The position numbers and the translations under genes were made by a program. From Flavobacteriaceae bacterium (GTDB taxonomy: Bacteria > Bacteroidota > Bacteroidia > Flavobacteriales > Flavobacteriaceae), in the NCBI GenBank assembly GCA_947443815.1, contig CANEXR010000031.1, forward strand, positions 1-16,504: a DNA stretch of 16,504 nt, read 5' to 3'. Below are positions 14,888 through 16,504 of this stretch, piece after piece (within the stretch, counting starts at the first letter, position 1; every line of letters starts with the position of its first letter). The notes beneath the pieces were generated by a model that saw nothing but the letters and a program-made list of their open reading frames with translations, had not been told where the DNA came from and ran no database searches.

Positions 14888-16276
14888 ATGGAAGATATAA
14901 AATCATACGTAGAACTACACAAAGACCGATTCATCAGTGAATTAATTGACTTGTTAAAAATCCCATCCGTAAGCGCAGACACTGCTTATAGTCAAGATAT
15001 TATCAAAACTGCAACAGCTGTGAAAACCAGTTTAGAAAAAGCGGGTTGCGATTTCGTGGAAATTTGCAACACGCCCGGCAACCCAATTGTATATGGCGAA
15101 AAAACAATAGACCCAAAGCTACCAACCATTTTAGTCTATGGCCATTATGACGTACAACCAGCAGATCCTATCGAATTATGGACCTCTCCCCCATTTGAAC
15201 CCGTCATCAAAAAAACAACAATACATCCAGAAGGCGCCATTTTTGCACGTGGTTCCTGTGATGACAAAGGACAAATGTACATGCATGTGAAAGCATTGGA
15301 ATACATGATACAATCCAACACACTCCCCTGCAATGTAAAATTCATGATTGAAGGCGAAGAAGAAATCGGCTCCAAAAGCCTTTCCTGGTTTGTGGAACGC
15401 AATCAAGAAAAACTCAAAAATGATGTGATTCTGATCTCAGATACTGGAATGATTTCCAATCAACAACCTTCTATAACCACAGGACTTCGTGGTTTGAGTT
15501 ATGTAGAAGTAGAAGTTACAGGTCCAAATAGAGATTTGCATTCCGGTCTATATGGCGGAGCAGTTGCCAATCCTATCAATATATTAACCAAAATGATTGC
15601 TTCGCTTCATGACGAAAACAACCACATCACTATTCCAGGTTTCTATGATGCCGTAGTCGAATTATCTACTGAAGAAAGAGCCGAAATGGCCAAAGCACCT
15701 TTCAGCTTAGACGATTATAAAAAAGCACTCGATCTAAAGGATGTTTATGGCGAAAAAGGATATACAACCAACGAAAGAAATGCCATAAGACCCACACTTG
15801 ATGTCAATGGAATTTGGGGAGGCTACACTGGTGAAGGCGCAAAAACCGTAATTCCAAGCCAAGCATTTGCCAAAATATCCATGCGCTTAGTACCAAATCA
15901 GGATTGGGAACAAATCACCGAACTATTCACCAATCATTTTATAAGCATAGCCCCAAAAGCAGTCTCCGTAAAAGTCACACCACATCACGGCGGACAAGGC
16001 TACGTTACACCAATTGACAGCATTGGCTACCAAGCCGCCAACAAAGCCTATACCAAAACCTTTGGAGTTCCAGCAATACCAGTACGTTCAGGAGGCAGCA
16101 TTCCCATTGTAGCACTATTCGAAAAAGAACTCAAAAGCAAAACCATCCTCATGGGATTCGGCCTTGACAGCGACGCCATTCACTCACCAAACGAACATTT
16201 CGGAATTTTTAATTACCTCAAAGGAATAGAAACCATCCCCTTATTTTACAAATATTTTGTAGAAATGAGCCGCTAA
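14888..16276 (+). CDS. M20-family metallopeptidase (dipeptidase-like)
   Basis: The 462-residue cytoplasmic protein (no signal peptide) belongs to the M20 zinc peptidases of the carnosinase/DapE/CPG2 group. It would hydrolyse dipeptides or similar amides with two metal ions. The metal ligands expected from the family are visible: H86 and D88 in GHYDVQP, bridging D125 in RGSCDDKG, E159 next to general base E158 in EGEEEIGS, D185 in ISDTG, and H432 in DAIHSPNEHF. H218 in DLHSGLYGG lies in the dimerization (lid) domain, about 195-370, and reaches the partner active site in relatives. The gene stands alone with its own promoter box and terminator. Its codons look richer in C, especially towards the 3' end, than those of the starch genes. 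The true substrate cannot be told; dipeptidase is the usual label. Confidence 0.93.
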   Translation: MEDIKSYVELHKDRFISELIDLLKIPSVSADTAYSQDIIKTATAVKTSLEKAGCDFVEICNTPGNPIVYGEKTIDPKLPTILVYGHYDVQPADPIELWTSPPFEPVIKKTTIHPEGAIFARGSCDDKGQMYMHVKALEYMIQSNTLPCNVKFMIEGEEEIGSKSLSWFVERNQEKLKNDVILISDTGMISNQQPSITTGLRGLSYVEVEVTGPNRDLHSGLYGGAVANPINILTKMIASLHDENNHITIPGFYDAVVELSTEERAEMAKAPFSLDDYKKALDLKDVYGEKGYTTNERNAIRPTLDVNGIWGGYTGEGAKTVIPSQAFAKISMRLVPNQDWEQITELFTNHFISIAPKAVSVKVTPHHGGQGYVTPIDSIGYQAANKAYTKTFGVPAIPVRSGGSIPIVALFEKELKSKTILMGFGLDSDAIHSPNEHFGIFNYLKGIETIPLFYKYFVEMSR

Positions 16277-16306
16277 AATTCACTCCAAAGAAGCCCGAAA
16301 ATAATT

Positions 16307-16340
16307 TAAGTCCGTTCTAAAGCAGCGGATTTATTTTTTT
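16307..16340 (+). terminator. Intrinsic terminator after the M20 peptidase gene
   Basis: TAAGTCCG (16307-16314) pairs with CGGATTTA (16326-16333), including one G-T pair, across an 11-base loop, followed by seven T residues. It starts 30 bases after the stop codon. Its right arm overlaps the left arm of the repeat that follows. Confidence 0.6.
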
Positions 16341-16504
16341 GGGGCGTTCCCTACGGTCGGGTTATCCGCTATATCTTTTGCTCCACGATTTGCGCATTGA
16401 CGCACCTCTGTTAACGCAAAAGGATGCCGCTACTACCCCTAACGCAATATCCAGTTCATCCTAACGTTCTATAATCATACCCATTTTTATCTCTATGCAT
16501 CCAC
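16324..16504. repeat. GC-richer non-coding region with nested repeats, probable dispersed intergenic element
   Basis: No credible gene is seen here. The stretch opens with inverted repeat AGCGGAT (16324-16330) and ATCCGCT (16364-16370), enclosing GGGGCGTTCCC and GGTCGGG. TGCG/CGCA arms follow at 16391-16404. TAACGCAA occurs directly repeated at 16412-16419 and 16440-16447, and AGGATG (16421-16426) is inverted as CATCCT (16457-16462). Composition differs from the AT-rich surroundings. Similar GGGGCGTTCCCTACGG...AAAAGGATGCCGC blocks recur in Flavobacterium intergenic regions, as I recall; this is not checked here. The element may continue past the window edge. Confidence 0.55.

Noticed and set aside
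15145..15406. Two overlapping minus-strand frames inside the M20 peptidase gene
   Set aside because: They cover the most conserved metal-binding part of the peptidase in the opposite direction and overlap each other; no evidence for a protein.
16324..16504. CRISPR array or insertion sequence end at the right edge
   Set aside because: Repeats are short, unequally spaced and few, and there is no transposase or Cas reading frame nearby.

Overview
The window looks like chromosomal DNA of a Flavobacterium-type member of the Bacteroidota. It is AT-rich, lacks obvious Shine-Dalgarno motifs, and has promoter-like sites of the Bacteroidota kind (TAnnTTTG, with TTTG or TTG upstream). It also carries a SusC/SusD pair and a protein with a C-terminal type IX secretion (T9SS) sorting domain. 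No species can be named from sequence reading alone.

Most of the window (67-14536) is one starch/maltodextrin utilization locus in two divergent blocks. The left block is on the minus strand, in transcription order: a LacI-family regulator (5728-4706), then an MFS/GPH-type sugar transporter (4516-3149), beta-phosphoglucomutase (3130-2477) and a GH65 maltose phosphorylase (2370-67). The right block is on the plus strand: SusC-like TonB-dependent transporter (5965-8892), SusD-like lipoprotein (8902-10500), SusE-like starch-binding lipoprotein (10528-11589), an intrinsic terminator, then a secreted GH13 alpha-amylase with a T9SS C-terminal domain (11663-14536).

The inferred pathway is as follows. 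The exported amylase cuts starch outside the cell. SusE and SusD capture maltooligosaccharides and SusC moves them across the outer membrane. The MFS transporter takes maltose across the inner membrane. Maltose phosphorylase splits it with phosphate into glucose and beta-glucose-1-phosphate, and beta-phosphoglucomutase converts the latter to glucose-6-phosphate. The LacI protein is the likely local sensor. No periplasmic GH97 or GH13 enzyme (SusB/SusA type) lies inside the window; one could lie to the left.

Right of the locus are a strong hairpin terminator, a minus-strand tRNA-Leu(UAG) with its own promoter, and a plus-strand M20-family metallopeptidase (14888-16276) unrelated to starch use. 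The last roughly 170 bases are non-coding, GC-richer and full of small repeats, and look like a dispersed intergenic repeat.

No CRISPR array, insertion sequence, prophage or clearly new multi-gene system was found. The most interesting points are regulatory: a possible promoter embedded in the terminator before the amylase, a LacI-type operator candidate before the transporter gene, and a 12-base word shared by the two control regions.
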